From Parasphingorhabdus litoris DSM 22379 (lineage in GTDB: Bacteria; Pseudomonadota; Alphaproteobacteria; Sphingomonadales; Sphingomonadaceae), in the NCBI RefSeq assembly GCF_020906275.1, contig NZ_CP086727.1, positions 124,001-188,000 on the forward strand: 64,000 bases of DNA, given 5' to 3'. The notes below the pieces were generated by a model, which ran no database searches, had not been told where the DNA came from, and saw only the letters and a list, made by a program, of their open reading frames with translations. Numbering within the stretch: the stretch's first letter is position 1; every line of letters begins with the position of its first letter. Shown one piece after another: positions 9,837 through 20,843 of this stretch. The translations under genes were made by a program, and so were the position numbers.

Positions 9837-10820
9837 CTATTGCCGCACAAAGCGGCCCGAGTGGCAAGCTTCTTCGGACTGGATAAACGCCATTATCATG
9901 TGATTATCCTTGGCCAGAACGTTAACCTCCTGAATATTGAAGCGTCTTGCATTGCTGGGGCTGTACCAATCAAAGTTGGTCGCCACCGAGGTTTCTTGCC
10001 CCAATTCTTTGTTCCAAAAACATTTGAGGAAGTTCCAATAAAGGAAGCGCTGGATATCATATTCACCGCCTTTGATGCCCAAAACTGGTATATCCGGACA
10101 GTCGAACTTCACATCAAGCTCGGATAGCGTCTTTCCAAGAGTGGTCAATTGTTCCGACAGTCCCCACAATTGCTCCGACGAGAGATCCTTGCAGGCAGTC
10201 CGAAAATAATCATCAACCAGTTCCCGAGGCAACGCTTTTTTTGCATAAAAGTAGCAGGCAAATTGCCCAACTTCCGGTTCACAAATACGGCAGAGCTCAG
10301 AAAATGTTTTATCGGGATTCTCAGTGTGCATGATCACTTGATCACAACTGACATATGCGATGCTGCCAGCCTGGAAAGGCGTTGAAGCGATATCTCCCCG
10401 CATGAAGAGTAAGTTGGGCACGTCCTTGTATATCTCCGCCGCTTGTTTGGCGGCGTCAGAAAAGTCCATTCCGATCACTAAACTATTCGGCGCGAGCTTG
10501 GCGAACCATGCTGCCTTGTAACCTAGCCCACAGCCAGCATCGAGGATCACCGGTTTGTCTTGCAGGAATTGTGCGAATTCTTCCTCTGATTCAAAGCCAT
10601 ATAACTTCAAATACCAGTCTCTTTGAAATGCATAGAGGTTTTCTTTTGCCTGCTCTTCATTGTCATCATATTTGGACCATTTTTCAGTAAACACGTTGTT
10701 GGTCTGCTGTTGGTTCTGATGTTCGGACCCTTCGCCCACCGAGGCAAAATTGGCGTTGAACACCACGGGATAGGAGAGAATTTCATTCACAGTGTCGATC
10801 TTGGTTTGGAAAATAGACAT
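9837..10820 (-). CDS. Class I SAM-dependent methyltransferase
   Basis: The 327-residue enzyme has the Rossmann motif I ILDAGCGLGYKAAWFA at about residues 95-110, then an acidic post-motif (GMDFS) and a motif II region. It probably methylates a sugar or a biosynthetic intermediate of the polymer. The start at 10820 is chosen because AAGAGG lies six bases before that ATG. An in-frame start 42 bases further up has no such site. It lies between the two modification genes asnB and the DegT aminotransferase in the minus-strand block. The substrate (O-, N- or C-methylation) cannot be read from the sequence. Confidence 0.75.
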   Translation of the reverse strand: MSIFQTKIDTVNEILSYPVVFNANFASVGEGSEHQNQQQTNNVFTEKWSKYDDNEEQAKENLYAFQRDWYLKLYGFESEEEFAQFLQDKPVILDAGCGLGYKAAWFAKLAPNSLVIGMDFSDAAKQAAEIYKDVPNLLFMRGDIASTPFQAGSIAYVSCDQVIMHTENPDKTFSELCRICEPEVGQFACYFYAKKALPRELVDDYFRTACKDLSSEQLWGLSEQLTTLGKTLSELDVKFDCPDIPVLGIKGGEYDIQRFLYWNFLKCFWNKELGQETSVATNFDWYSPSNARRFNIQEVNVLAKDNHMIMAFIQSEEACHSGRFVRQ

Positions 10821-10868
10821 AAAACCTCTTGAAACGGAATATGCTGAAGGGAAGGCTGACAATAGCTT

Positions 10869-12017
10869 TCAGATGGATTTGATTGCTTTTATGACATAGG
10901 CATAGTCTTCTTCGATCATCTTGTTGTGCAGCGGGATTGCCATGGTGTTGTTGTTACAAGACAATGCACCGGGATAATCCTCTGGTTTGATGTCGAATCG
11001 GTCGCGATAGGCACCGAGCATGTGAACAGCATGCGTTCCCGGTCGAGTCGCTACACCTGTTTTTTGAAGCTTGTCCATCATCTCGTTTCGCGTTGTCGGA
11101 GAGAGATCAGGATTTACAAACGTCACGAAGGACTGCCACGCGTGGCTATAGTTATCAGGTACTTTTGGCGTAACAAGCCAGTCAACGTCCGCCAGCTGAG
11201 CCATGTAGTGTTGGGCCCAGTTGTTGCGTTCGGAAATAAACTCATCCAGTTTTTTGATCTGGATCGCGCCTACCGCGCCTTGAAGGTCGGTCATACGATA
11301 GTTAAACCCTACGACTTCAAATTCTGGCAGAATATAAGGACGCGGGCCGTTATGGCGCTGTTCTTCAGAAATACTAGCACCGTGATTTCTCAGACTGTCA
11401 ATACGAGCTGCATATTCTGAATTGTTAGTGGTCACCATCCCGCCCTCGCCGGTAGTGATCGATTTCCTTGGATGGAAAGAAAAGGCACCAATATCCCCGA
11501 GCGATCCCGCAGGACGACCATGGTAAGAAGCGCCAGCGGCACAGGCTGCATCCTCAATCACAACCACATGATCGGGAAGTACTGCTTTGATAGCTTCAAT
11601 ATCGGCGCAAAGGCCAAACAGATGTACAGGAATAATCGCTTTTGTTCGGTCCGTAATTCTATGAGCAATATCCGATGGCATGATATTATTTGTTGCCGGA
11701 TCAACATCAACAAAAATCGGAACGGCCCCACAATGAATAACAACATTTGCTGTTGATACCCAAGTGAACGCTGGCACCAACACCTCGTCGCCCGGCCCAA
11801 CCCCGGCGGCGACCAGAGCCAGATGGGTTGCCGTAGTGCAAGATGTAACCGCGAAGGCATGATTGACTTGATGTCGAACCGCAAAGGCGCTTTCAAATTC
11901 TGCTACACGCGGACCTTGCGTAATCCATCCGCTGCGCAATGCTTCCCGAACGGCAACTATTTCGTCTTCGCCGATTGAAGGCAGAGCAATTGGAATCTGG
12001 CGTGCTTCTTGAGTCAT
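10869..12017 (-). CDS. DegT/DnrJ/EryC1/StrS-type PLP sugar aminotransferase
   Basis: Fold-type I PLP enzyme predicted to aminate a keto-nucleotide-sugar with glutamate as donor. The 382-residue length fits. The PLP-binding lysine is Lys185 in SFHPRKSITTGEGG, and the cofactor Asp is in VVIEDAACAAG. AAGGAA precedes the ATG at 12017. It sits nine bases after the epimerase/dehydratase gene, a common pairing in which the dehydratase or epimerase makes the keto sugar. It is distinct from the WbpE-like aminotransferase at 13026. The product sugar is not identifiable. Confidence 0.82.
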   Translation of the reverse strand: MTQEARQIPIALPSIGEDEIVAVREALRSGWITQGPRVAEFESAFAVRHQVNHAFAVTSCTTATHLALVAAGVGPGDEVLVPAFTWVSTANVVIHCGAVPIFVDVDPATNNIMPSDIAHRITDRTKAIIPVHLFGLCADIEAIKAVLPDHVVVIEDAACAAGASYHGRPAGSLGDIGAFSFHPRKSITTGEGGMVTTNNSEYAARIDSLRNHGASISEEQRHNGPRPYILPEFEVVGFNYRMTDLQGAVGAIQIKKLDEFISERNNWAQHYMAQLADVDWLVTPKVPDNYSHAWQSFVTFVNPDLSPTTRNEMMDKLQKTGVATRPGTHAVHMLGAYRDRFDIKPEDYPGALSCNNNTMAIPLHNKMIEEDYAYVIKAIKSI

Positions 12018-12026
12018 CGATTTTCC

Positions 12027-13022
12027 TTAAGTTCGCGTTTTAAGGCGCCGTGTCGCCACTTCATCTTTGTGGGATGCACGCCACTCAATCAGGCGTTTCA
12101 AACCATCATCAATGCCAATTTGAGCGGTATAACCGATCTCTTCAGTCGCTTTTACCGGACTACCGATGCGATTGCGAACCAACGTTGCCTGGCTTCTCGG
12201 AGCATATTGGATTTCTTGATTGCTGCCGGTCAAGACGACTAATCGCTCTGCCAACTCCTTCAGCGAAGTTCGTACACCGGTTCCAACATTATAGAATTCG
12301 TCATTCGCATCGGATTTCATGCCGCAAATATTGGCCAGCGCACAATCTTCGACCGCAACAAAGTCAAATGCTTCCGACCCGTCACCCATGATTGTTGGGC
12401 CTTCCCCGCGATCGATGGCGTCGAGCATCTTCATGATCACGGCGATATAGGCACCCTGATAATCTTGGCGTGGGCCGTAAACGTTCATGTAGCGGAGGCC
12501 AATATATTCCAAGCCATAGCGGTGATGATACGCCCGTGCCATCGCTTCTCCAGCAATTTTTGTCGCGCCATAAAAATTCTTGTTCATGAATGGGTGATCT
12601 TCCGTCATTGGCTCCTCAACGGCATCACCGTAAACAGAAGCGGATGAGGACCAGACCAGTCGTTGGACATCTTGCTGAACACAAGCTTCCAGAACATTGA
12701 ATACGCCCTCAACATTAACGTTGAACGCGGACCTGGGGTAATCGTGGCACTGCAGCAGCCAGAGTGCAGCAAAATGAAATACACCGTCTGCATCTTTTAG
12801 CGCGCTGTTCAGTATATCGCTTTGGCAAATATCGCCACCGACATCATATATCCGCACTCGGGGGTCCCTTAGAGCTTCGCTAAGGTTTCCCATCGAGCCA
12901 CGCGCAAAATTATCGTAGATTACGACTTCTTTAACATCTTCCCGGGTCAGCAAGTCGACGGTATGGGAGCCAATTAATCCGGCACCGCCGATGACAACCA
13001 GTTTCTTTCCTCGAATATCCAT
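12027..13022 (-). CDS. NAD-dependent nucleotide-sugar epimerase/dehydratase
   Basis: Extended short-chain dehydrogenase, 331 residues. The NAD motif GGAGLIGSH is at about residues 12-20. The catalytic pair is Tyr and Lys in YGATK, with a Ser in SSSASVYG upstream. It resembles the UDP-glucose 4-epimerase group. It ends nine bases before the DegT aminotransferase and starts three bases after the WbpE-like gene, so co-transcription is likely. Whether it epimerises at C4 or acts as a 4,6-dehydratase is unclear from the sequence. Confidence 0.78.
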   Translation of the reverse strand: MDIRGKKLVVIGGAGLIGSHTVDLLTREDVKEVVIYDNFARGSMGNLSEALRDPRVRIYDVGGDICQSDILNSALKDADGVFHFAALWLLQCHDYPRSAFNVNVEGVFNVLEACVQQDVQRLVWSSSASVYGDAVEEPMTEDHPFMNKNFYGATKIAGEAMARAYHHRYGLEYIGLRYMNVYGPRQDYQGAYIAVIMKMLDAIDRGEGPTIMGDGSEAFDFVAVEDCALANICGMKSDANDEFYNVGTGVRTSLKELAERLVVLTGSNQEIQYAPRSQATLVRNRIGSPVKATEEIGYTAQIGIDDGLKRLIEWRASHKDEVATRRLKTRT

Positions 13023-13025
13023 AAT

Positions 13026-14125
13026 TTAACTTAGAACCTCTTGTAGAGTGGAGATGATGTAGTCTTGATCCTCCAGCCGCAGGTCTGCACTCATTGGGAG
13101 ACTGATTACCTGTTTGGACAGTTCAGAACTATTGGGTGTGTTTCCATGCGCATAGTGCTGATACGCAGATTGTTCATTGAGTGGCACCGGATAATGAATG
13201 GCAGTCGGTACGCCGGCGGCTGAGAGAGCTTCGACCACATTTTCCCGATCATCCGTTTTGACCGTATATTGCCCATATACGGACTTGTTTTCCGGAAGAA
13301 TCTCGATTCTTTTTAACCGATTCGAGAGAGAAGCGAGACCGCTATCATAGCGCCTGGCGATGGCCTGGCGCATCTCGATTTCTTCCACAAATCTAGGAAA
13401 CTTTGCCAGAACGATCGCACATTGTAGCGTGTCCATTCGTCCGCCGATCCCGATCTGATCATGAACATAGCGCTTGGATTGGCCATGCACTCGAATTTCC
13501 CGCATGGTTTGCGCCATGCTATCGTCATTTGTGAAAATTGCACCGCCATCACCGTAGCAACCCAATGGTTTGGAGGGAAAAAAGCTAGTGCATCCAACTT
13601 CACTTAAGCTGCAGGACCGTCGTCCTTTATATGTCGCACCAAAACTTTGTGCAGCATCTTCTATCACGGGTAGGTTATGCGCTTTCGCAATCGCATTCAG
13701 GTGGTCCATGTCACAGCATTGCCCGTAAAGGCTCACCGGAATAATAGCTTTGGTCCTGTCGGTAATAGCGTCCTCAACCTTCAAAACATCGAGGTTCGCG
13801 GTATTGGGATCGACATCGACAAAGACCGGGGTTGCTCCTAGAAGGGCAATGACCTCCGCAGTTGCAATGAACGTAAACGGTGTGGTGATAACTTCATCAC
13901 CTACTCCAATTTTCAGCGCCATTAGTGCAATTAAAAGAGCGTCGGTTCCGCTCGAAACGGTAATGCAGTGCTTTACGTTCACAAACGCACTGAGAGTTTC
14001 CTCAAGCTGTTTGACTTCGGGGCCCATAATATATTGCCCGTGAGCCAGAACAGCTTGGATCGCTTCATCTATTTGGGGTTTTCGAGCCTGCTGCTGGCTG
14101 CGAAGATTGATAAATGGTATGTTCT

Positions 14126-14129
<4 letters not shown>
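13026..14129 (-). CDS. wbpE: WbpE/WlbC-like 3-aminotransferase
   Basis: PLP aminotransferase of the DegT family, 367 residues, predicted to convert UDP-3-keto-GlcNAcA into the 3-amino sugar. The PLP lysine is Lys187 in [15 protein letters not shown], and the Asp motif is [15 protein letters not shown], both typical of WbpE. The start is GTG at 14129, overlapping the WbpD-like stop as GTGA, so translation is coupled. Its neighbours WbpD, WbpB and WbpA complete the pathway, which makes the assignment much stronger than for the other aminotransferase in the locus. Confidence 0.85.
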
Positions 14130-15744
<1,615 letters not shown>

Positions 15745-15786
15745 TTATCGTTCTTATTGTCAAAGGGCGGAAGTGTTTCCAACTAG

Positions 15787-17061
15787 CTACATTCGAAGAT
15801 CAACAGAGTCGCGGTCGAATACGTATTTCAAATCAAAGAGAACATGGTCGTTCCGACCCCATTCTCTGATCTTTTGCACACCCAAATTTTTGTAGTGATT
15901 ATGAGCAACGGCAAGAATGATTGCTTCATATTTCCCTGATTCGGGTTCATCGATAAGGTTTATCCCATATTCTCGGTTTGCTTCAGAATGCGAAGCGTTA
16001 GGATCATGAATATGGGGCAGGACTCCGTAGTCTCTCAATTCATTCACCACATCGATCACTTTGGTATTTCTGATATCTGGGCAATTTTCCTTAAATGTGA
16101 AGCCCAGGACAAGCACGTTTGCGCCTTGCACTTTAATATCCTGATTGATCATTTCCTTTATCAAATCAGCAACAATATGTTTGCCCATTTCATCATTCGT
16201 ACGACGACCAGCCAATATCATTTCTGGATGATAGCCCGCAGCTTGCGCTTTGTGGGTTAGGTAGTAGGGGTCGACACCGATACAATGCCCACCGACCAAT
16301 CCTGGACGAAATGGCAAGAAGTTCCATTTTGTACCCGCTGCTTCCAGCACAGCCAGGGTATCTATATCAAGGCGCGAAAAGATACGGGATAACTCGTTGA
16401 TCAGTGCGATGTTTACATCGCGTTGCGTATTTTCGATTACCTTCGCTGCTTCGGCGACCCTGATCGAGGGGGCTTTGTGGGTGCCAGCCGTTATGATAGC
16501 CTTATAGAGATCATCAACATAGTCTGCCGCTTCCGGGGTCGAGCCGGAAGTAACTTTTTTGATTGAAGGCAAACGATGCTCTTTGTCTCCAGGATTGATC
16601 CGTTCGGGGCTGTAACCGACAAAAAAGTCTTGATTAAACTTGAGCCCGGAAACCTGCTCCAAAAGCGGTACGCAATCCTCTTCGGTAGCGCCTGGGTAAA
16701 CCGTACTCTCGTAGATAACCACATCATTTTTACTCAGGCAGGCACCAACGGCTTGGGATGCCCCCATAAGTGGCGACAGATCCGGATTTTTGTGCCGATC
16801 AATCGGTGTAGGAACTGTGACAATGTAAACGTTACAATCGGCAATATCGGAGGCATCTGCAGCAAAGCCGAGCTTGCTGGAGGTTTTTAGATCCGTTTCC
16901 TCCACTTCAAGAGTCGCATCATATCCAGTTTGAAGCTCGGATATCCTGTCGGTATCAATATCGAAACCGACCGTGGGAAACTTTTTTCCAAACTCGACGG
17001 CAAGAGGAAGTCCAACATAGCCGAGACCAATGACAGCGATTTTTGCGTTTGAAACAGACAT
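15787..17061 (-). CDS. wbpA: WbpA/TviB-like UDP-GlcNAc 6-dehydrogenase
   Basis: Predicted to oxidise UDP-GlcNAc twice at C6 to UDP-GlcNAcA with NAD. The 424-residue protein has GLGYVGLPLA at about residues 12-21 for NAD binding. The catalytic Cys260 is in GGHCIGVDPYYLTHKA, a motif typical of the WbpA/TviB branch rather than plain UDP-glucose dehydrogenases. A C-terminal UDP-binding domain includes GFTFKENCPDIRNTK. It lies 102 bases before the wbpB-like gene and 19 after the epimerase. It supplies the first intermediate for the WbpB-E-D pathway. Confidence 0.9.
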   Translation of the reverse strand: MSVSNAKIAVIGLGYVGLPLAVEFGKKFPTVGFDIDTDRISELQTGYDATLEVEETDLKTSSKLGFAADASDIADCNVYIVTVPTPIDRHKNPDLSPLMGASQAVGACLSKNDVVIYESTVYPGATEEDCVPLLEQVSGLKFNQDFFVGYSPERINPGDKEHRLPSIKKVTSGSTPEAADYVDDLYKAIITAGTHKAPSIRVAEAAKVIENTQRDVNIALINELSRIFSRLDIDTLAVLEAAGTKWNFLPFRPGLVGGHCIGVDPYYLTHKAQAAGYHPEMILAGRRTNDEMGKHIVADLIKEMINQDIKVQGANVLVLGFTFKENCPDIRNTKVIDVVNELRDYGVLPHIHDPNASHSEANREYGINLIDEPESGKYEAIILAVAHNHYKNLGVQKIREWGRNDHVLFDLKYVFDRDSVDLRM

Positions 17062-17080
17062 TCTTTATCCAATTTTGGGG

Positions 17081-18094
17081 TTAGTTACTGTAATAGTCCA
17101 GATACCAATCAACGAATTGGCTGACGCCATGGCGAATTGGAGTATCGGGACGGAAGCCGGTTAAGCTCTCCAGCAAGGAAGCATCAGCCCAGGTTGCTGG
17201 TACGTCACCAACTTGTATTTCCATGTAGTTTCTTACAGCTTTCTTATCTAGGCTGCGCTCTATTTCGTCAATAAAATCAAGGAGCTTAACCGTATTCGAG
17301 TTCCCGATATTGACAATACGGTAGGGTGCGATTGGAGAAAGGCTATCTCCGGTTGCTATATCTTCGCGACTTGCTGGTCGTTCAGGTTTAGTGTCAATTA
17401 GTAATCTAATAGCATGGACCAGATCTACCACATATGTGAAATCTCGATACATTTCGCCGTTATTGTATATATCAATGGGGGATCCTTCGAGGATCCCCTT
17501 GGTAAATTTGAACAGAGCCATATCCGGACGACCCCATGGGCCGTAGACCGTGAAGAACCGAAACATGGTGATCGGTAAACTCCAGAGATGTGCATATGAA
17601 TGGGCCATGGATTCATTCGCGTGCTTGGTCGCCGCATAAATAGTCATGGGGGTTGCGATCTTTTCAGTTTCCTGAAAAGGCATTTCTTCATTGGCACCGT
17701 AAACGGACGATGTTGAAGCCATCAATAGATGCTCTACGGCGAATATTCGTGCGCATTCCATCACGTTGAAAGTTCCAACGATATTAGAATCAATATAGGC
17801 GCGAGGATTTTCGAGACTGTACCGCACACCGGCCTGGGCCGCGAGGTGAACAATGATATCTGGCTTCGCTTCTTCACACAGGCTGGTCAAAGCATCCATA
17901 TCCTCCAATTTTGCAATCGTGCAGGAGAAATGTTCGTTTTGAAGAAGCATTTGATGGCGGCGCTCTTTGATCCGCACGTCGTAGTAGTCGGTAATCGCAT
18001 CGAAGCCGATGACACGAAATCCTTCGCGTAGCAAAAGGCTGGACAGATGAAACCCAATAAATCCAGCAGATCCAGTCACAAGTACAGTGCGCAT
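17081..18094 (-). CDS. UDP-glucuronate 4-epimerase-like enzyme
   Basis: Extended SDR, 337 residues, with TGSAGFIGFHLS at the NAD site and the catalytic Ser and Tyr/Lys in STSSVYG and YAATK. The whole sequence reads like the UDP-glucuronate 4-epimerase group (DYYDVRIKERR, then FRFFTVYGPWGRPDMA). Known substrates of this group include UDP-GlcA and N-acetylated uronic acids, as in the TviB-TviC pair. It directly precedes the WbpA-like gene by 19 bases, so conversion of UDP-GlcNAcA to the galacto form is possible. UDP-GlcA/UDP-GalA interconversion is the alternative. Confidence 0.83.
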   Translation of the reverse strand: MRTVLVTGSAGFIGFHLSSLLLREGFRVIGFDAITDYYDVRIKERRHQMLLQNEHFSCTIAKLEDMDALTSLCEEAKPDIIVHLAAQAGVRYSLENPRAYIDSNIVGTFNVMECARIFAVEHLLMASTSSVYGANEEMPFQETEKIATPMTIYAATKHANESMAHSYAHLWSLPITMFRFFTVYGPWGRPDMALFKFTKGILEGSPIDIYNNGEMYRDFTYVVDLVHAIRLLIDTKPERPASREDIATGDSLSPIAPYRIVNIGNSNTVKLLDFIDEIERSLDKKAVRNYMEIQVGDVPATWADASLLESLTGFRPDTPIRHGVSQFVDWYLDYYSN

Positions 18095-18125
18095 TAAATT
18101 TGCCCTAAATTTCGCAAGGAAGTTA

Positions 18126-19265
18126 TCAATCCCAAGATTTTGCCGCTTCTATACACACATGCTCCGCGATTGAAAGGGCACTCGTCAGGCCAGGTGATTC
18201 AATTCCAAAAAGATTGATCAAACCGGTTATTTGATGCTCGCCCACCGTCGATATCACGAAATCTGAATCGCCATCGTTAGGTCCTGCAATTTTTGGCCTG
18301 ACACCGCAATAATCTGCAAAAAGGGAGTTATTGGGAAGGTTGGGCCAATATCGCCGAATACGATTGTAGAATTCTGATTGTCGCATCGGATTCGGTTCCA
18401 CATCAAAACCAGCTGTCCATTCTACATCAGGTCCGAAACGGACGCTGCCGCCTAGATCGATAGTCGCATGGACACCAAGGCCACCCGGTTCTGGAACGGG
18501 ATAGACCAAATGATTGAAAGGACACTTTCCCTGCAGACCAAAATAAGTGCCTTTGGCATAAAATTGTTCCGGGACATTTTTAGCGGGAAGTGCGTCAATC
18601 TTCTTGGCCAAAGGGATCGCTCCGTGGCCCGCCGCGTTGATAAAAACTCTGCTTTGTAGCTCAAAATCCTGCTCGGCTTCGATCTGAATTCTAAACCCGG
18701 AGGAGGCGCCGCAAAATACCCTTCCCACGGTGTTGCCGAGACATAGAATCGCCCCTGCGCTCTCAGCATCGTGAAGCAATGCCAGCATTAGGCCGTGGCT
18801 ATCTACTATTCCTGTAGATGGTGAAAAAATCGCAGCTCGGCCAATGACGTTAGGCTCCATCCGTTTGATGTCCGATGTCTCGATTATGCGAAGGTTTCTC
18901 GCACCGTTGGCCGATCCTTTTTGTTCAATCTGCAAGAGTTTTTCTGATTGCAGATCATTGGCTGCAACAATCAGTTTTCCAATTTTCTTGACGCCAACAT
19001 CTCGGGTCGCGCAGTAGTCATAGAGCATTTCATTACCCGCAACGCAATGCATCGCTTTCATACTGCCTTGGGGATAATAGATGCCGGCATGAACAACTTC
19101 GGAATTGCGCGAACTAGTTTGAGTACCGATTGCATTTTCACATTCAAGGATGATAACTTCTTTACCGCTTTCGGCAATGCTGCGAGCAATAGCCAACCCA
19201 ACCACGCCGGCACCTGCAATCACAACATCCGTCTTGTAACTTTCCATTTGGACCGCCGTGATCAT
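18126..19265 (-). CDS. L-2-hydroxyglutarate-oxidase-like FAD oxidoreductase
   Basis: DAO-fold flavoprotein of the LhgO/L2HGDH group, 379 residues. The FAD dinucleotide motif is AGAGVVGLAIA. The signature around RNSEVVHAGIYY and GSMKAMHCVAGN matches LhgO and human L2HGDH closely. The end carries GLINLFGIESPGLTSALS. LhgO oxidises L-2-hydroxyglutarate to 2-oxoglutarate and passes electrons to the respiratory chain. It is the first gene of the minus-strand block, 31 bases before the epimerase and upstream of WbpA and WbpB. A role in recycling WbpB-derived 2-hydroxyglutarate is inferred. ATG at 19247 is an alternative start. Confidence 0.8.
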   Translation of the reverse strand: MITAVQMESYKTDVVIAGAGVVGLAIARSIAESGKEVIILECENAIGTQTSSRNSEVVHAGIYYPQGSMKAMHCVAGNEMLYDYCATRDVGVKKIGKLIVAANDLQSEKLLQIEQKGSANGARNLRIIETSDIKRMEPNVIGRAAIFSPSTGIVDSHGLMLALLHDAESAGAILCLGNTVGRVFCGASSGFRIQIEAEQDFELQSRVFINAAGHGAIPLAKKIDALPAKNVPEQFYAKGTYFGLQGKCPFNHLVYPVPEPGGLGVHATIDLGGSVRFGPDVEWTAGFDVEPNPMRQSEFYNRIRRYWPNLPNNSLFADYCGVRPKIAGPNDGDSDFVISTVGEHQITGLINLFGIESPGLTSALSIAEHVCIEAAKSWD

Positions 19266-19299
19266 TTAGAAAAAGGCTTGTTTACAAGCCAAATTTGAA

Positions 19300-19899
19300 A
19301 TGGCAAGGACCCTCCCTAACCCGCACCGAGGATTGGCTGTTTTGAAACGATTATTTGATCTGACATTGGCTTTGCTACTTCTGCTTCCCGCTTTAGCGTT
19401 GGTGGTTTTGGCGATGCTTCTAATCCGGTTGAACACCAAAGGGTCTTCGCTTTTTGTCCAGACCCGGATTGGTCGCAACGAACGGCCGTTTCAACTCTAT
19501 AAACTCCGGACAATGACGTTGGGTACACCTGATCGGGCTTCTCACGAAATTTCCCAGAGCAGCGTAACCCCGATTGGCGCTTTCCTGAGAAAAACAAAGA
19601 TTGATGAATTGCCGCAAATTTTATCGGTGTTGAAAGGAGATATGAGCTTCGTTGGCCCTCGACCGTGTCTTCCAATTCAGCATGAATTGATAGCGGAACG
19701 TTCAAAAAGAGGAGTTTTCCAGGTGCGACCTGGAATTACAGGGCTTGCCCAGATTTCAGGTGTCGATATGTCGGAGCCGGTTCGATTGTCCATCATGGAC
19801 GCTGAATATATTGACGCATCGAATTTTCTCTTCGATGCAAAAATATTAATCTCTACTATTGCCGGGAGTGGCCGCGGTGACGCAGTGGGATTAGGCTAA
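19300..19899 (+). CDS. Initiating sugar-phosphate transferase (small monotopic phosphoglycosyltransferase)
   Basis: Bacterial sugar transferase that would prime the repeat unit by moving a sugar-1-phosphate onto undecaprenyl phosphate. The 199 residues hold one N-terminal re-entrant hydrophobic helix (about 18-40) and the catalytic Asp102-Glu103 in KIDELPQ. Further landmarks are FVGPRP and RPGITGLAQISG. The size matches PglC-like enzymes, which lack the extra membrane domain of WbaP. A TTG at 19342, giving the usual KRLFDL opening with GAGG upstream, is a plausible alternative start. It diverges from the flavoprotein gene, with only 34 bases between, and overlaps the convergent epimerase by four. 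Confidence 0.88.
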   Translation: MARTLPNPHRGLAVLKRLFDLTLALLLLLPALALVVLAMLLIRLNTKGSSLFVQTRIGRNERPFQLYKLRTMTLGTPDRASHEISQSSVTPIGAFLRKTKIDELPQILSVLKGDMSFVGPRPCLPIQHELIAERSKRGVFQVRPGITGLAQISGVDMSEPVRLSIMDAEYIDASNFLFDAKILISTIAGSGRGDAVGLG

Positions 19900-20753
19900 C
19901 AATCAGAAGCGCAAATGGAATTGGCGATCGCTGAGTTAAAATCTTTCGGCGGTTGAAATCCAGTTGCTTGCCGAAATTTTGTATCATCATAGCAGGAATT
20001 TTCGATTAGACTGGTTGCACGCGAACCGAGCAAAGCAGATATGACAGGCCGTGTGAGTGGTCCCAGAGCAAAGCTTCTTTTTCCCTTGCCGCTGGCAGAG
20101 CACATGGCATTGTAGAACTGACTAACGGTTTTGGGCGGGTGATCTACCACATAGTAGGTTCCGTCTAATTCTGATCGGATGGCGCTCGCAACGGCATAAG
20201 CGAAGTTTTCGACAAACATGAAGTGGCGTAGGTTGCTGAGGCTAGCCAAGGGCAGGGGCAACCCCAGTCTTGAAGACCTTTTGAGAAGGTTAAATACGCC
20301 TTTCGCATCTGCACCATATAATATCGGTGGACGCAGGATGCACAATTTTATCGATGATTTCTTTACCGCGTTCAGCGCGTTTTCGCCTTCGCTTTTACTC
20401 CGGCCATAAGCTGTTTCCGGGACTGCGGGATCGGTTTCATTTATTGGAATGCCCTCGGGCGTTGTGCTCTGCCCGGCAGCAACCGAACTTACCTGCAAAA
20501 ATCCCCCGTCAAGATGCGGATTTATTTGCTGATAGAGCTGCATGGGCAATCTGGTGTTCACAGTTTGCAAATCCTGCGTCCCACCAGTACAATTCACAAC
20601 CCAATCAAATCGCAGCTCCGGATCAATTCCGTTGCGCAGCAATTTTTCAGTTGCTAATCGATTGAATGGAGTTATAGAAAATCCCGTTTTTCCGAGGATT
20701 CTACATAAATTTGAGCCGACAAAGCCGGTTGCCCCCACGACGGCTATCTCCAT
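19896..20753 (-). CDS. NAD-dependent epimerase/dehydratase-like protein
   Basis: SDR-fold protein of 285 residues with VGATGFVGSNLCR at the N-terminus, a Ser in VSSVAAGQS and Tyr/Lys in YGRSK. It is shorter than the other epimerases of the locus and related to WbpV/WbfT-type proteins found near priming transferases. Such proteins often reduce or epimerise the initiating sugar. Its stop overlaps the end of the convergent sugar transferase by four bases. The specific reaction is unknown. Confidence 0.7.
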   Translation of the reverse strand: MEIAVVGATGFVGSNLCRILGKTGFSITPFNRLATEKLLRNGIDPELRFDWVVNCTGGTQDLQTVNTRLPMQLYQQINPHLDGGFLQVSSVAAGQSTTPEGIPINETDPAVPETAYGRSKSEGENALNAVKKSSIKLCILRPPILYGADAKGVFNLLKRSSRLGLPLPLASLSNLRHFMFVENFAYAVASAIRSELDGTYYVVDHPPKTVSQFYNAMCSASGKGKRSFALGPLTRPVISALLGSRATSLIENSCYDDTKFRQATGFQPPKDFNSAIANSICASDC

Positions 20754-20843
20754 GACCTGACTCCATTTCTAGTACCTAAACTAATAATCCGACGACACTA
20801 AAGTTGCCACAAAAGCTGAGTGACCTATGACGATATGGTAAAA